DNA of 64,000 nucleotides from Granulosicoccus sp045110475 (lineage in GTDB: Bacteria > Pseudomonadota > Gammaproteobacteria > Granulosicoccales > Granulosicoccaceae), in the NCBI GenBank assembly GCA_045110475.1, contig JBGCGC010000050.1, positions 1 through 64,000 on the forward strand, written 5' to 3'. Numbering within the stretch: position 1 is the first letter of the stretch; each line of letters begins with the position of its first letter. The position numbers and the translations under genes are program-made. The notes under the pieces were generated by a model. It did not search any database, was not told the origin of the DNA, and worked only from the letters and a program-made list of their open reading frames with translations. Below are positions 35,934 to 45,859 of this stretch, in pieces.

Positions 35934-37012
35934 TGGACAAGGTGATTGTTCAACTGGACAAGGTGTCCAAGCGTTTTGGCAATGTCGTGGCTCTGGACGA
36001 GCTCAACATCGATATCAAGGCCGGTGAGTTCGTTACTTTTCTTGGTCCATCGGGGTGTGGTAAATCAACAACCTTGCGGATTCTTGGTGGTTTTGAAAAG
36101 CCTGACCGGGGGCGAGTCATTCTCGATGACGCGGATGTTACCCACCTGCCGCCAAACAAGCGAAACGTGAACATGGTGTTTCAGGACTACGCCTTGTTTC
36201 CGCACATGAGTGTTGCCCAGAACATCGATTTCGGCCTTGAGCTGAAGGGGTTGAGCAAGACGGGCATCAAGGCTCGTCGGGAAGAGGTCATGTTGTTTCT
36301 GGAGCTGGAGGACTTCGGTAGTCGGTATCCTGATCAGTTATCGGGTGGACAGCGACAGCGAGTTGCACTGGCACGAGCATTGGCACCCGATCCCGCCCTG
36401 TTGCTACTGGATGAACCATTGGGAGCACTGGATGCAAAGTTGCGATCACAGGTACAGCAGGAGCTAAAGGCGATCCAGCGAAGAACCAACACGACGTTTT
36501 TCTTTGTGACACATGATCAGGACGAAGCGCTCACCATGTCCGACCGAATCGTGGTAATGAACAATGGACGAGTTGAGCAGGACGGCACTCCCGAAGAGCT
36601 GTACTTGCATCCGACGAGCCGTTTTGTCGCGGAATTTATCGGCGAGACGAATCTGCTGAACGGAACCTGTCTGGGTGTTGAGGGCGATTGTGTCATGCTT
36701 GACTGGTACGGACACAAGCTGCGTGTCCATCCGGGATCTCAGGCTATAAATCCCGGTGAGGCCATGAGTTCTTCCCTGCGCCTTGAAAAAATTCTTTGCT
36801 CGCGACAGCGGCCTGACACGGCCAATGCGGTTGAAGGGAAAATTGTCAGTCGCGTGTTCATGGGCAGCAGAACCGCAGTAACCCTGTCTGTAAACGAATC
36901 AGACGCGGCGACGATTACCGCCTACATAGAAGCAGATCGCAGCTTTGGTGCTGAGGGCGATTCTGTCTGGATGGGATGGGAAGGCGTCAATCAGTCCGTA
37001 CTGAGGCAGTAG
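35933..37012 (+). CDS. ABC transporter ATP-binding protein, PotA-like
   Basis: A 359-residue cytosolic ATPase: Walker A GPSGCGKST, Q-loop VFQDYALFPHM, signature LSGGQRQRV, Walker B LLLLDEPLGALD and His-switch VTHDQDEAL. A C-terminal TOBE-like regulatory region follows (about 240-350). It powers the PotBC-like permeases. It is the last gene of the run beginning at the flavin monooxygenase; a convergent gene follows about 100 bp later. Confidence 0.9.
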   Translation: MDKVIVQLDKVSKRFGNVVALDELNIDIKAGEFVTFLGPSGCGKSTTLRILGGFEKPDRGRVILDDADVTHLPPNKRNVNMVFQDYALFPHMSVAQNIDFGLELKGLSKTGIKARREEVMLFLELEDFGSRYPDQLSGGQRQRVALARALAPDPALLLLDEPLGALDAKLRSQVQQELKAIQRRTNTTFFFVTHDQDEALTMSDRIVVMNNGRVEQDGTPEELYLHPTSRFVAEFIGETNLLNGTCLGVEGDCVMLDWYGHKLRVHPGSQAINPGEAMSSSLRLEKILCSRQRPDTANAVEGKIVSRVFMGSRTAVTLSVNESDAATITAYIEADRSFGAEGDSVWMGWEGVNQSVLRQ

Positions 37013-37111
37013 GGACGACTTGCGCATTCCTGTTCCCATCTGATTAATGAAGCTGCACAGCGCACAAGTCGCCATACAGCGTCACGCGGGCTGGAATCGG
37101 CCAGCTGTTGA

Positions 37112-39826
37112 TCAATCGTCGGAGTCGGACAACTCGATGATGTCAAAATTATTGACGAAAATGTCAACGTTCGCAGTGGATGAGCCCACATTGTTGCTGG
37201 CTGTCACTGTTCCGCTCCAGTCCAGTGCGCCGGGAGGCGAATTGAATTGAAGCTCGAACGGCACGAGGATGATGCCGGTTTGTGCGTCCAGCGTCATTCC
37301 CGCTGGTAGCGCAGGATCCAGCTGCCACTGCGTTGCAACGCCGCCGAAGTTGTACTCGTCCAGAAATATTCGCTCTTGTTCGAATTGGATATTTATAAAA
37401 GCGGTGAAAGCTGATGGCAGGTTGGGAGCATCGCTATTGGCAGTAAGCTCAACGGCTGCGGAGGAGGTGCCTGCGTCGTTGCTCGCAGTGACTGTTCCAC
37501 TCCAGATCACACTGCCCGGAACGGGGGTAGGCTGAATACTGGGAACAACAATATCACCCGTTTGTCCATTCAGTGTCATGCCTTGTGGTAACGGTGTGTC
37601 TAGCTGCCACTGGGTTGCCGGTCCACCGATGTTGTACTCGTTCAGAGATATCACCTGCAGTGGAGCATTGCTAAGTGTGGCAAAGATGTCTGTTGGCAGA
37701 TCAGGCTGATCCAGCTGAATATCGATGACGATATCAAGACTGTCTCCCTCCAATTCTTCATTCGTGCCACCAATCTGAATGGCGAATTCACCGGCTTCGG
37801 TAGGGACTCCCGCTATCTCGGCGCGTGTACCATCAATTTGACGTAACTCGACGCCGTTTGGCAAGCCGCCATCGAGGATTGTATAGTCCACTGCTGTCTC
37901 CGCCGACAAGGCATAGAGCTGGATACGTTCCAGCGTTTCGCCAACGTAGCCCTCGACCGACAGCTCGCCATTGACTAACGACAGACTGCTCTGCAAGGTA
38001 AGAACGGCGTTAGTATCTGGCCCCGTCAACAGAATGGGTAATTGCGGGCTTGATGTCAGCGTCAGACAAACCCTGTTGGTGGTCGCGGTGCTGCCATTTT
38101 GAAAAGTAAGGTCCGCCGAATAACAAACCTCAATGCCGTTGGGCACGAACATGGGTTGTGTTGTATCACCGATACCGATGACAGTGGTCACCGTGTCAGG
38201 GCGCCAACCCAGATTGGCTGAGGCAGTCGCTCTGATCAGAGCGGTACCTGCGCTACCTCCAGCCACCTGAATTCTCACAGGCACTGCATTGAGGGTGACA
38301 TCGCAGTTCCACCAGGAAAAGTGGCTAACCGTTGCTTCAAGGCTGAGCCTTGTAGGGCTTTTCGGGTTTTCAATAACGGTGCCTTCACCTTCCTGTACCC
38401 ATTGACCGGTTTCCTCATCGAGTGACCATAGCGCGATGGTGTCCCCCTCGAGAACCGGCGAACCATCAGGGTAGGTGTCAGCGTATATCGGAATGGCAAT
38501 GGCCGCTTCTGTATCTTCAGCCAACTGCACGGGCGTACCGTCCGAGGTCGTGAATTCGAAGTGGGTAACTCCCAGACTGGCGATGGGTGAATCCACTCCC
38601 GCCTCTGTTCTACCGGCAAAGTTTCCGGGAAAAGCGTCAAGATCTGCAGGGTTGGACACATCCACCGACGTCATCGACAGGAACACGGTGTCCGTAACAA
38701 CCTGACCACTTGAATCAACAAAACTATCAGGTAGAAGCGCGACATAGGCACCATCGACTCCCTCAAGTACATTTTCCATGTTGTTTTCGAATGCAAAGTT
38801 GCTCTGCTCTGCTTGAACGGTGACGTCGATGTTCAAGAGTTCGTCTCGCATTGGAGACTGGACGACTTTTATCTGCGGTGTATAGCCTTCGGCTTGTATG
38901 TCCAACGTGTGGGACGTGTCGGCAATCAGCGTCAGCGAAAAGTTTCCATCGGTCGCAGTTAGTGCAATGCTTGCGTCACTGCCACTGTTTGCCTGGATAC
39001 TGGCGCCCGCTACCGGCGAACCATCTGCAGTAGTGACTCTGCCTGTTACGGTTGATAGTGTTGGTGTCACCGGCAGCAGTAACCTGGGTTGAAGTGACTC
39101 TGCCACATTGCCAAACCAGTAACCTTGCCAGGGTGAGAGTACATCGCCGGTCACGGGCTCAGCATAAGAGGCGGTGCCGTCATCTGCATACTGGTAGTAC
39201 CAGACATTAGATGCGGTATAGCCTGCGGCGCTTGCGGCGTCGAGGGTGCAACCCTCTGTGCAGTTCGTATCAACAGCGCCTGTGGTTACCCGCCAGTCTG
39301 CCAGTACGGATTCGTAGGGGTACGGTAGACCATGCATGCTATAGCGTTGCTGTTGATCTCCACTGGGCCATTCCGGTTCGGCAGGCAGTTCGAGCTCTAC
39401 GCATCCATTGTCTGAAGCACATCCTGAGAGCAGTATTGACGGTAATGGTCCCTGCAGCTCGACGGGGATATCGAGAGACACAGGGACATCGGAAGAATGA
39501 ATGATCCAGATGGCTTCACCGACGGCCGGTACATAGTCTTCGCCAGGCGGAAGACGGTAATTTCCAATTGACGGATCATATGCGTAGATAACCCACTCGT
39601 TCGGAAACTCCAGCGCTTCGCCGTTGCTGTTGACCATATCATCAGAAAACAGCTCTCCCACGCTCATGCCGGCAGGGTCGGCAGGAATGACGATATTGTT
39701 CCATTGCATGGGTTGCAGAACAAATGAGCTGGCGCTGGCTATGCAACTCAGCGCGAATAACGTTGTTGCTACCATCAATCGTGTGATGGTTAAACAACGT
39801 TTTGATGGGCAAAGGCGTGCTTTCAT
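37112..39826 (-). CDS. Large secreted protein with carboxypeptidase-regulatory-like and putative Ig domains
   Basis: AAGGA lies nine bases before ATG 39826. The 904-residue product has a signal peptide ending near CIASASS. An N-terminal region of about 250 residues has Trp/Pro-rich segments and Cys pairs. A carboxypeptidase-regulatory-like beta domain follows (VTGRVTTADGSPVAGA, then LDIQAEGYTP; roughly 260-330), then a mid region with FTTSDGTPVQ, and two or three putative Ig (He_PIG-like) repeats near the C-terminus, marked by LPQGMTLNGQTGDI and LPAGMTLDAQTGI. No catalytic motif, anchor or sorting signal is clear. Probably extracellular or cell-surface, adhesin-like. Confidence 0.7.
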   Translation of the reverse strand: MKARLCPSKRCLTITRLMVATTLFALSCIASASSFVLQPMQWNNIVIPADPAGMSVGELFSDDMVNSNGEALEFPNEWVIYAYDPSIGNYRLPPGEDYVPAVGEAIWIIHSSDVPVSLDIPVELQGPLPSILLSGCASDNGCVELELPAEPEWPSGDQQQRYSMHGLPYPYESVLADWRVTTGAVDTNCTEGCTLDAASAAGYTASNVWYYQYADDGTASYAEPVTGDVLSPWQGYWFGNVAESLQPRLLLPVTPTLSTVTGRVTTADGSPVAGASIQANSGSDASIALTATDGNFSLTLIADTSHTLDIQAEGYTPQIKVVQSPMRDELLNIDVTVQAEQSNFAFENNMENVLEGVDGAYVALLPDSFVDSSGQVVTDTVFLSMTSVDVSNPADLDAFPGNFAGRTEAGVDSPIASLGVTHFEFTTSDGTPVQLAEDTEAAIAIPIYADTYPDGSPVLEGDTIALWSLDEETGQWVQEGEGTVIENPKSPTRLSLEATVSHFSWWNCDVTLNAVPVRIQVAGGSAGTALIRATASANLGWRPDTVTTVIGIGDTTQPMFVPNGIEVCYSADLTFQNGSTATTNRVCLTLTSSPQLPILLTGPDTNAVLTLQSSLSLVNGELSVEGYVGETLERIQLYALSAETAVDYTILDGGLPNGVELRQIDGTRAEIAGVPTEAGEFAIQIGGTNEELEGDSLDIVIDIQLDQPDLPTDIFATLSNAPLQVISLNEYNIGGPATQWQLDTPLPQGMTLNGQTGDIVVPSIQPTPVPGSVIWSGTVTASNDAGTSSAAVELTANSDAPNLPSAFTAFINIQFEQERIFLDEYNFGGVATQWQLDPALPAGMTLDAQTGIILVPFELQFNSPPGALDWSGTVTASNNVGSSTANVDIFVNNFDIIELSDSDD

Positions 39827-40220
39827 AAGGTCATATCCTTCGTAGATAATTGAAACGAGACGACTGGACTTGCCGCCAAAGTGTTCACTACGTCAACATT
39901 CGTCGTTGAGATAGTAGCCTAGTGGTAAAGCACATAGTGATGGGTTGGTGTAATCAACGCACTTTAGTTCATAACTTGCTTGCGTTTGGGCTCGATATGA
40001 AAAATCACCTTCCGGAATCTACGATATTTGCAGTTGTTCCGCGTGATGAGGTATGGCGCAATACTTGAGGTTATTTCTCGCCTATGCGCCAAATCAACCT
40101 CATTGATTGACACGGATCAGATTAGTTGTTCACGCGTAGATATCCAGTGGTTCAAAAGGTTAAAAGATAGGCGAAATTTGTCGATAAACCGGTCAGTCAG
40201 GAGAAAAGACAGGCCTTGCA
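39827..40220. other. Intergenic region between divergent genes
   Basis: About 390 bp between the start of the minus-strand secreted protein and the plus-strand lipoprotein. It must contain both promoters. I saw no RNA gene, strong repeat or obvious operator. Confidence 0.4.
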
Positions 40221-42479
40221 GTGAAATTGACCACCAATGGAGTGCTACCCAGGCTGGGCGCGATAACACTATCTGCGCTCCTTTGCGTGGCGTGTAACTC
40301 TGAACAGGAAGCTGAGCAGGATTTAGACGCTGAGTCTACGGTTGAGTCTGATCTACCTGAGGACATTGAACTGTCACAGGCTGATGTGCCTGAGGATATG
40401 ACACTGTTACAGGCCAATAGTGAAGGTAGCTGCCAGTTGGATATTCCCGGTGCATCGGTTGATGTCAGCTCATTGGACGCGGGTAGCAGCATGCTTGCCG
40501 AATTTGGTGGTTTATGTGAGATTTCAAATCGAATTCTTGCTAACGCTGCAGATTCTCGCCGTTCGTTTGTCGAGAACAACGATTGTACGTTTGCCGAGGA
40601 ATCTGACGCGGCTGCTCCACAACCGCTGGTAGCGCAAGGGCCATCCATACTCGGCAAGTTACTTGAACCCGCCCGTGAAGACGACGCCGAAGTAGAAAAA
40701 CGCCAACTTGCAAAGGCGATTTGCGAGGATGAGTCCATCATGGATTGGGCTGTAGAGGAGTACTTGAAAAGTGCAGACTTGACGGCTTTTTCAATGGGAA
40801 CCGTAACGTCGGACAATGAGACTTGCCCCGTAGTGCTATGGTCTTTGGTCGATGACGTGCAAGGGCAGGTATTCAACCTTGCCAGCGCTGAAAATTGCGT
40901 GGACATAGCGTTGCCACACGCGCAACTTTTCAACCCTGAAGAAAATCCTGATGGCCAGCTCACAGGCGATTACATCCGGCAGGTTGTTGGCTATGACGGT
41001 GATTTACCAGATGACTACGATTTTAAAGGTACTCGATATCCCTTCGTGTCTGATGAACCGGCGGTTCTGCAGGCACAGTCAGCACCAGAGCGACAGGGCG
41101 CAGATCGATCACTGCTCGGTGATGATGCGGAACGTTATATCTATTGGGCAACGGGTGAAGAAAACGTCGACAACGAATACTTCACTGCAGATGAAGCACT
41201 GACACGCGAATACCACGTCAGGGAATTGATGGAAAAAGTGCCACGTGAGCGCGCACTGACAGCGTTACAACGTAGCTATGGTGCGCCAGTGATAGCTTGG
41301 TTAAAGCCTGGTAGTGGTGTGGGAAATCCGGGTGTTCACGTCGCAGTTGACACCAGCTCAGGAGAGCAATTCGTGATGATTGTAGAACCGGTTGCCGACG
41401 TGAGTGAGATGGAACTCATCGACTGGCTGGCGCATACAACACCAGAATTATTGGTGCTGCAGGAAATGGATGCAGAATCCAGGGACTATCTTACGCTTGC
41501 AGGTGCTCTGTTCACCGATGGTGATATCACTGTTCGCGGTGAATTGAAATCGTGTGAATGCAGCACTCAGGGATTTCTTGGATGGTTGGGTAAAGATCAA
41601 TTGGCATTAAACGAAATTACTGAAAAACTGAGGAAAGATTTTATAGCCAGAGAGCGCAACTCATTCAAGGCCAGAGACTGGATGGTCAGCAGTGAGCTAG
41701 GTCCCCGTATCGTCGCGTATTCCTTGTCAAGCAGTACCAGATCCTCACAAGGTAGCGATGCCGCGTTTGTCGTTCATGATGGGGGAGCTGCCAATTCGCT
41801 GGTCGTGGCAACAGACTCCTTATGTGGCGATCAATCACTGGCGTTCAGCTTCGGTAGTAACATGATGAATCTGCCAGCAAGTTGCAAGCTGGTTGAGGAT
41901 CGTGGTGTTGTCTATACGCTGAGGGAAGAGTCAAGTGAGCTGGCAAACGCAATGCGCAGGGGCTCCAATGTGATAGTTGCCGTCACAGAGCGTACATCCC
42001 GGGTGATACAGAAGGAATATCCGTTTAGTCTTATTGGTGCTAGCAGAGCAATGAGCAGTCTGGCTGACGATGAAGCTGGCTACAGCGACACAGTTATGAA
42101 GCGCTATAGCAGCCCGAAACTCTCTACCACGACGCAGCATAGTCTTTTCGATCTTCTTGAAAAGCGTTCAGTTCCATGCAGTGAGGATTCGAATTCACCG
42201 GAATGTGTCGCAGAGAACAAAGCGCCGAAAATTGCGGCAGCCAAACCGGTTGCGCCTCGGCGTCGATCGCTTGTTATTGATCCAGATCCTGAAGATTTTA
42301 CACCTGGCTACGCACAAGTGATTGCAAGACAACTTGGTGCAGGAAAACAGCCGGAATGTATGGCGGTCGTCAAGCAGATAACACAAGTGGCCAACTCCAG
42401 CGGTACACCGAATACCCGGGCACGGAAAATTGATCGCATTGTTGGCGGCGCACCGAATAGTTGTTTCGGGAATTTTTAA
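40221..42479 (+). CDS. Large lipoprotein of unknown function
   Basis: GTG start at 40221. The 752-residue product has a short lipoprotein-like signal with Cys in LCVACNSE, followed by an acidic Glu/Asp-rich stretch (about 25-60). The rest is a mixed globular protein with eight or more Cys residues and no motif I recognise. It contains a VKQITQVANSSG segment near the end and a basic Pro/Arg-rich region (KPVAPRRRSLV) before it. It is flanked by unrelated genes on both sides. I make no functional call. Confidence 0.6.
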   Translation: MKLTTNGVLPRLGAITLSALLCVACNSEQEAEQDLDAESTVESDLPEDIELSQADVPEDMTLLQANSEGSCQLDIPGASVDVSSLDAGSSMLAEFGGLCEISNRILANAADSRRSFVENNDCTFAEESDAAAPQPLVAQGPSILGKLLEPAREDDAEVEKRQLAKAICEDESIMDWAVEEYLKSADLTAFSMGTVTSDNETCPVVLWSLVDDVQGQVFNLASAENCVDIALPHAQLFNPEENPDGQLTGDYIRQVVGYDGDLPDDYDFKGTRYPFVSDEPAVLQAQSAPERQGADRSLLGDDAERYIYWATGEENVDNEYFTADEALTREYHVRELMEKVPRERALTALQRSYGAPVIAWLKPGSGVGNPGVHVAVDTSSGEQFVMIVEPVADVSEMELIDWLAHTTPELLVLQEMDAESRDYLTLAGALFTDGDITVRGELKSCECSTQGFLGWLGKDQLALNEITEKLRKDFIARERNSFKARDWMVSSELGPRIVAYSLSSSTRSSQGSDAAFVVHDGGAANSLVVATDSLCGDQSLAFSFGSNMMNLPASCKLVEDRGVVYTLREESSELANAMRRGSNVIVAVTERTSRVIQKEYPFSLIGASRAMSSLADDEAGYSDTVMKRYSSPKLSTTTQHSLFDLLEKRSVPCSEDSNSPECVAENKAPKIAAAKPVAPRRRSLVIDPDPEDFTPGYAQVIARQLGAGKQPECMAVVKQITQVANSSGTPNTRARKIDRIVGGAPNSCFGNF

Positions 42480-42616
42480 TGGTGTAAATTCAGGCTTGAT
42501 CCAGTAGTCAGCATCAGAATAAATCGATTTTGGAATTCGGCGAGACGCGAATCGTTGGCTTTACTGGAATGTCGTGATTCGTATAAGAACTAGCCCGACT
42601 ACATTTAGCGTTGACG

Positions 42617-43120
42617 TTAGCTTCGTCGTATACGAACTACCTTCATGCTCTCAAATTCCATACCCGCAACATTCTCTATTTGCGGATAGTAAGTGAGATT
42701 CACAGAAGCACCTTGCAAGCTACGGTATTGTTTTGTTCTGTTGTATTTGAATGGAACATCATAGCCTTCCAGCATCAAGGTGTTCTTGATCCATTCACCG
42801 CTCTCTCTTTGTACGTGGCTGATCACTTTCACCGAGTCCAGCTGGTTGAGTTGCCTGTTTTTCTTGAGAAGCTTATTGACGTCTGATTTCACGGTGGCGT
42901 TTGTCTTCGGGTTAATTATTGCCGGCACAAATTGAGCATGGGTGACGAGCGTATCGAAGTCAATGCTCAGTGTAAGCCCCTCAACCCTGTTGCCCGTTGC
43001 CAGCACTTTATCGCTTAAGCTGAGCATTTCACCCATACAACAGGATTGATAGAGCCCAGAAATTTTGGTAGCAATGTTTATTGCATCGAGAACGTCGGGG
43101 GTGGATGTTCGCGATCTCAT
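42617..43120 (-). CDS. Hypothetical protein
   Basis: A 167-residue protein from ATG 43120 (a TTG at 43138 is also in frame). It has a short Cys pair (YQSCCMGEM) near residue 26, a basic middle (KLLKKNRQLNQL) and a C-terminal beta-rich part (GYDVPFKYNRTKQYRSLQ). No signal peptide is clear. A 14-bp palindrome overlaps the region just upstream. No family recognised. It stands between the large lipoprotein and the Nudix gene. Confidence 0.45.
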   Translation of the reverse strand: MRSRTSTPDVLDAINIATKISGLYQSCCMGEMLSLSDKVLATGNRVEGLTLSIDFDTLVTHAQFVPAIINPKTNATVKSDVNKLLKKNRQLNQLDSVKVISHVQRESGEWIKNTLMLEGYDVPFKYNRTKQYRSLQGASVNLTYYPQIENVAGMEFESMKVVRIRRS

Positions 43121-43125
43121 CCTGT

Positions 43126-43139
43126 TTTGACTAGTCAAA
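43126..43139. promoter_or_regulatory. 14-bp perfect palindrome upstream of hypothetical gene
   Basis: TTTGACT-AGTCAAA sits 5 bp before ATG 43120 of the minus-strand gene. Its position over the ribosome binding region would suit an operator or an RNA-level control. It overlaps an alternative TTG start, which makes a regulatory role less certain. Confidence 0.35.
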
Positions 43140-43339
43140 TGGCAGGGTGATGAAGGTGTAACTGAAAGTTCTGACCAGAAGAAATACGTACTACACGCTT
43201 GAGAATTGCGTTTTGAGCTTGATATGATCAGATTTGCAGTGAATTTGTGCGCAGCTCATCCAGTATGTTCCAGTACACTACGCCATTCACATTGCACCCT
43301 TTCGTTTTAAAGGATCGTTGTATAAGGAGCACCAGGCGC

Positions 43340-43897
43340 ATGAGCGAACCAGAAATCAAACGTATAGACACCAAGGTGGTTTACAAGAATCGCTGGATGA
43401 CGGTGCACGAGGATCGTGTACGTCGGCCCAATGGAGATCACGGCGTGTTCGGTGTTGTAGACAAGCCGGATTTTTCACTGATTATCCCGTATGACGGTGT
43501 GAACTTTCATCTCGTACAGCAATATCGCTATCCCGTTGACGGGCGTTTCTGGGAATTTCCACAAGGCTCGCTTGAGCTCAATCCCGATTCCACCCCAGAG
43601 CAGATTGCTACCGCAGAACTCAAGGAGGAGACCGGACTACGCGCTGGGAAAATGCTCAAACTTGGTAAACTGTTCCAGGCGTATGGCTATGCCAATCAGG
43701 CAGTTCATATTTTTCTGGCAACCGAGCTAACAGACGGTGAATTGGCATTGGATAGCGAAGAGCAGGGCTTGGTTGCACGGTTATTCACTCGTGCCCAAAT
43801 TGACGCCATGCTAGTGGATGGTCAGGTATCGGATTTGAGTACCGTTGCGGCATTGCATTTGTTTGACAAGCACATGAATAACGGTAAAGGTGTCTGA
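43340..43897 (+). CDS. Nudix hydrolase
   Basis: Start at ATG 43340, ten bases after AAGGAG. The 185-residue protein has the Nudix box in the form FWEFPQGS...TPEQIATAELKEETGL. The EExG glutamates that bind metal are present, but the spacing is longer and the usual Arg before Glu-Leu is replaced by Ala, as in a known Nudix subgroup with the pattern FPQGS-GELAEETGL. It probably hydrolyses a nucleoside diphosphate derivative such as an ADP-sugar. It is followed by a 9-bp stem before a convergent hydratase gene. Confidence 0.85.
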   Translation: MSEPEIKRIDTKVVYKNRWMTVHEDRVRRPNGDHGVFGVVDKPDFSLIIPYDGVNFHLVQQYRYPVDGRFWEFPQGSLELNPDSTPEQIATAELKEETGLRAGKMLKLGKLFQAYGYANQAVHIFLATELTDGELALDSEEQGLVARLFTRAQIDAMLVDGQVSDLSTVAALHLFDKHMNNGKGV

Positions 43898-43901
43898 TCT
43901 A

Positions 43902-43933
43902 TTGCCGGTTTGACTGAATGTGCTAACCGGCAA
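43902..43933. terminator. Stem-loop after Nudix gene
   Basis: Perfect 9-bp arms TTGCCGGTT and AACCGGCAA around 14 nt, four bases past the stop codon and ahead of a convergent gene. No U-tract follows, so it may act as a weak terminator or an mRNA 3' stabiliser. Confidence 0.45.
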
Positions 43934-44030
43934 ATGCGCTATAGCGTCAATCAACGCTGACGTGATTCCATCCTGTGAAGGTGTAATGGCGTGAAATTTT
44001 GCCGCAAGGTAAGGGTATGCTAGTAGGCCA

Positions 44031-44813
44031 CTAGTCGGAGGCAGTCGCCCTGACGCTGGTAGTGGATCCGATTAGCACCTCAAAACGGTCGCCGGCGTTT
44101 ACTACGCTAGGCGCTCCTGTAACGCCGGTAGTGACAAACTCCCCCGCCTTCACTGTGATACCGAGTTCATTGACCGTATTCACCAGCCAGGTTAATGCGC
44201 TGAGCGATCCACCAAGCGCATCGCTGCCGAATCCGGTTGTCACTGGCTGACCGTTTATCAACAAGGTGGTCGGCATCGCAGCTAGTTGAGTCAGATCCTC
44301 AGGCGTGGGGACCGCGTTGCCCAAAACAAAGTGTCTGGCACAGGCATTGTCAGCGATCAGACAAGCGGTGCCCACTGCAGTGAAGTCCTCGAAGCGGGAA
44401 TCTGGAAATTCCAGCCCTGCGTGCATCGTTCCGACGGCCGCCGCTACTTGCGCCTCTGAGCGAGGTTGCTCCAGTGGCGCAAGATCCGACTTGAGACCAA
44501 GGACGATTTCGGCCTCCGCCACGAGCATGCGGTTGCCTGCAAGCGAAATCGTTGCCTTATCTTCGAAGACGATCGATGGGTAGAGTCGACCAGCCAATGG
44601 CCGATCGACGCGTATGTGATTACGTCCTTTTTCAGCGGTTGCCGCTATTTTCCAACCCACCGCAGGCTCGCCGCGCAGACAGGCAAGTTCAGCTTGAATG
44701 GCATAGCCGTCTTCGGGAGTTGTGGGCCTGATGTCTTCCGGGAGTGTTGTAATGGTCTCGCCGTTTTGCCAGTTCTGGAGGATAACGCTGGCAGCCTGTT
44801 GTGCTTTTTCCAT
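44031..44813 (-). CDS. 2-keto-4-pentenoate hydratase / fumarylacetoacetate-hydrolase family protein
   Basis: A 260-residue cytosolic enzyme. EDGYAIQAELACLRGE, VGWKIAATAEKGR and AEAEIVLGL, with acidic metal ligands, match the MhpD-type hydratases of aromatic catabolism. GLEFPDSRF and GSLSALTWLVN near the C-terminus also fit. It catalyses water addition to 2-hydroxypentadienoates, or decarboxylation in related members. No meta-cleavage genes are adjacent, so its pathway cannot be assigned. Confidence 0.8.
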   Translation of the reverse strand: MEKAQQAASVILQNWQNGETITTLPEDIRPTTPEDGYAIQAELACLRGEPAVGWKIAATAEKGRNHIRVDRPLAGRLYPSIVFEDKATISLAGNRMLVAEAEIVLGLKSDLAPLEQPRSEAQVAAAVGTMHAGLEFPDSRFEDFTAVGTACLIADNACARHFVLGNAVPTPEDLTQLAAMPTTLLINGQPVTTGFGSDALGGSLSALTWLVNTVNELGITVKAGEFVTTGVTGAPSVVNAGDRFEVLIGSTTSVRATASD

Positions 44814-45008
44814 GTGCTTGTTTCTGGAGTCAGGTGAAAAACGGGTTGATCTATGACACCAAGATAGCGGAAATTTTCCCCGATACCAATCCTTTGTTTT
44901 GACAATTCGATCTGGATGATGGGTTGATCGTGGTTTGTTCCAACCCTTGTGGTGCAGAACCGTCTGATGTTCGATCAGGTTGGCGTGTCTATCGACGATT
45001 CCCGCAGG

Positions 45009-45545
45009 CTAGCAGTTGCTATCGGCCTGCAAATGAAAAAAACCCACAGGCGGTTTGTCAGATCGTGCATAGGAGTCAGTGTGATATGCAGCCTCAATGC
45101 GCTCCTGAAAAGCAATCACCGCATCATCGAGTGTGTACCAGTTGGAGACTACTTCAATCGCTTCTCCGAAGCCGAATTTTGCCTTGTCTTCGTTGAACCG
45201 CACTACACAGCTGCAAACAATGGAGCAGCTCGGCTTTGTTTCCTGAAAGCTGAGAACTATGCTGAAACTCAGAGCGCCTTTTGCTATGAATTTTTCGAAT
45301 CCTGAATGGGTCAATGGATTGGCAAGTGAGGCTTGTCCGTCAATTACGACGGGTTCACTCAGTTGAAAAGGAGGCCATGTATCGGAACCGGATGGAAGCT
45401 GAATCGGATTCTCAGGTGGTGCGAGTTTTTGTTTCAGGGCCTCAGAAAACTCAACGGCCTGATTGAACAGATCGCTTTGCCACTGCTGCGTTTTTTCTTG
45501 CCGTTCGATCAGTAGCTGTTGAAGACTGGCGTACGTAAGGCTCAT
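45009..45545 (-). CDS. Hypothetical protein
   Basis: A 178-residue protein with AAGGA eight bases before the ATG. The first 45 residues look like an amphipathic helix (LQQLLIERQEKTQQWQSDLF). The rest is beta-rich and ends in Cys. Two Cys lie in CSIVCSC. No family, signal peptide or membrane segment recognised. A long plain gap separates it from its neighbours. Confidence 0.5.
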   Translation of the reverse strand: MSLTYASLQQLLIERQEKTQQWQSDLFNQAVEFSEALKQKLAPPENPIQLPSGSDTWPPFQLSEPVVIDGQASLANPLTHSGFEKFIAKGALSFSIVLSFQETKPSCSIVCSCVVRFNEDKAKFGFGEAIEVVSNWYTLDDAVIAFQERIEAAYHTDSYARSDKPPVGFFHLQADSNC

Positions 45546-45859
45546 CGCTATATTCCTTGAGGAAGATGCACGGTTTCAAGTCTCGGCAGGTACATTGTTT
45601 CTAATGCCATAATCCGGTTGTGGCTACTGCTTGGTATGTGGAACTGATTTGCTCGGCAAGTGGAAAATCAGTCGCCGTATAGCGGGAAAATATCAGCTGG
45701 AAAAGGCATCGACGGCATCAATTGTCAGGCGTTACTCAGCTTACGTTTCTCGCGCTTTGTAGCCTGCATTTTCAGTGCCTGAAACCGCGTAGATGACATC
45801 AGCAGCCCGCTGTCAGCTTTATGGCTGTTCCGAGCTTGGTATTTATGCGATAGGGTTGT
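45546..45859. other. Intergenic region
   Basis: About 310 bp between a hypothetical gene and the phosphatase stop. I see no promoter, RNA gene or repeat that stands out. Confidence 0.5.

Noticed and set aside
43247..43339. Longer Nudix start
   Set aside because: The extension has no family similarity and AAGGAG favours ATG 43340.
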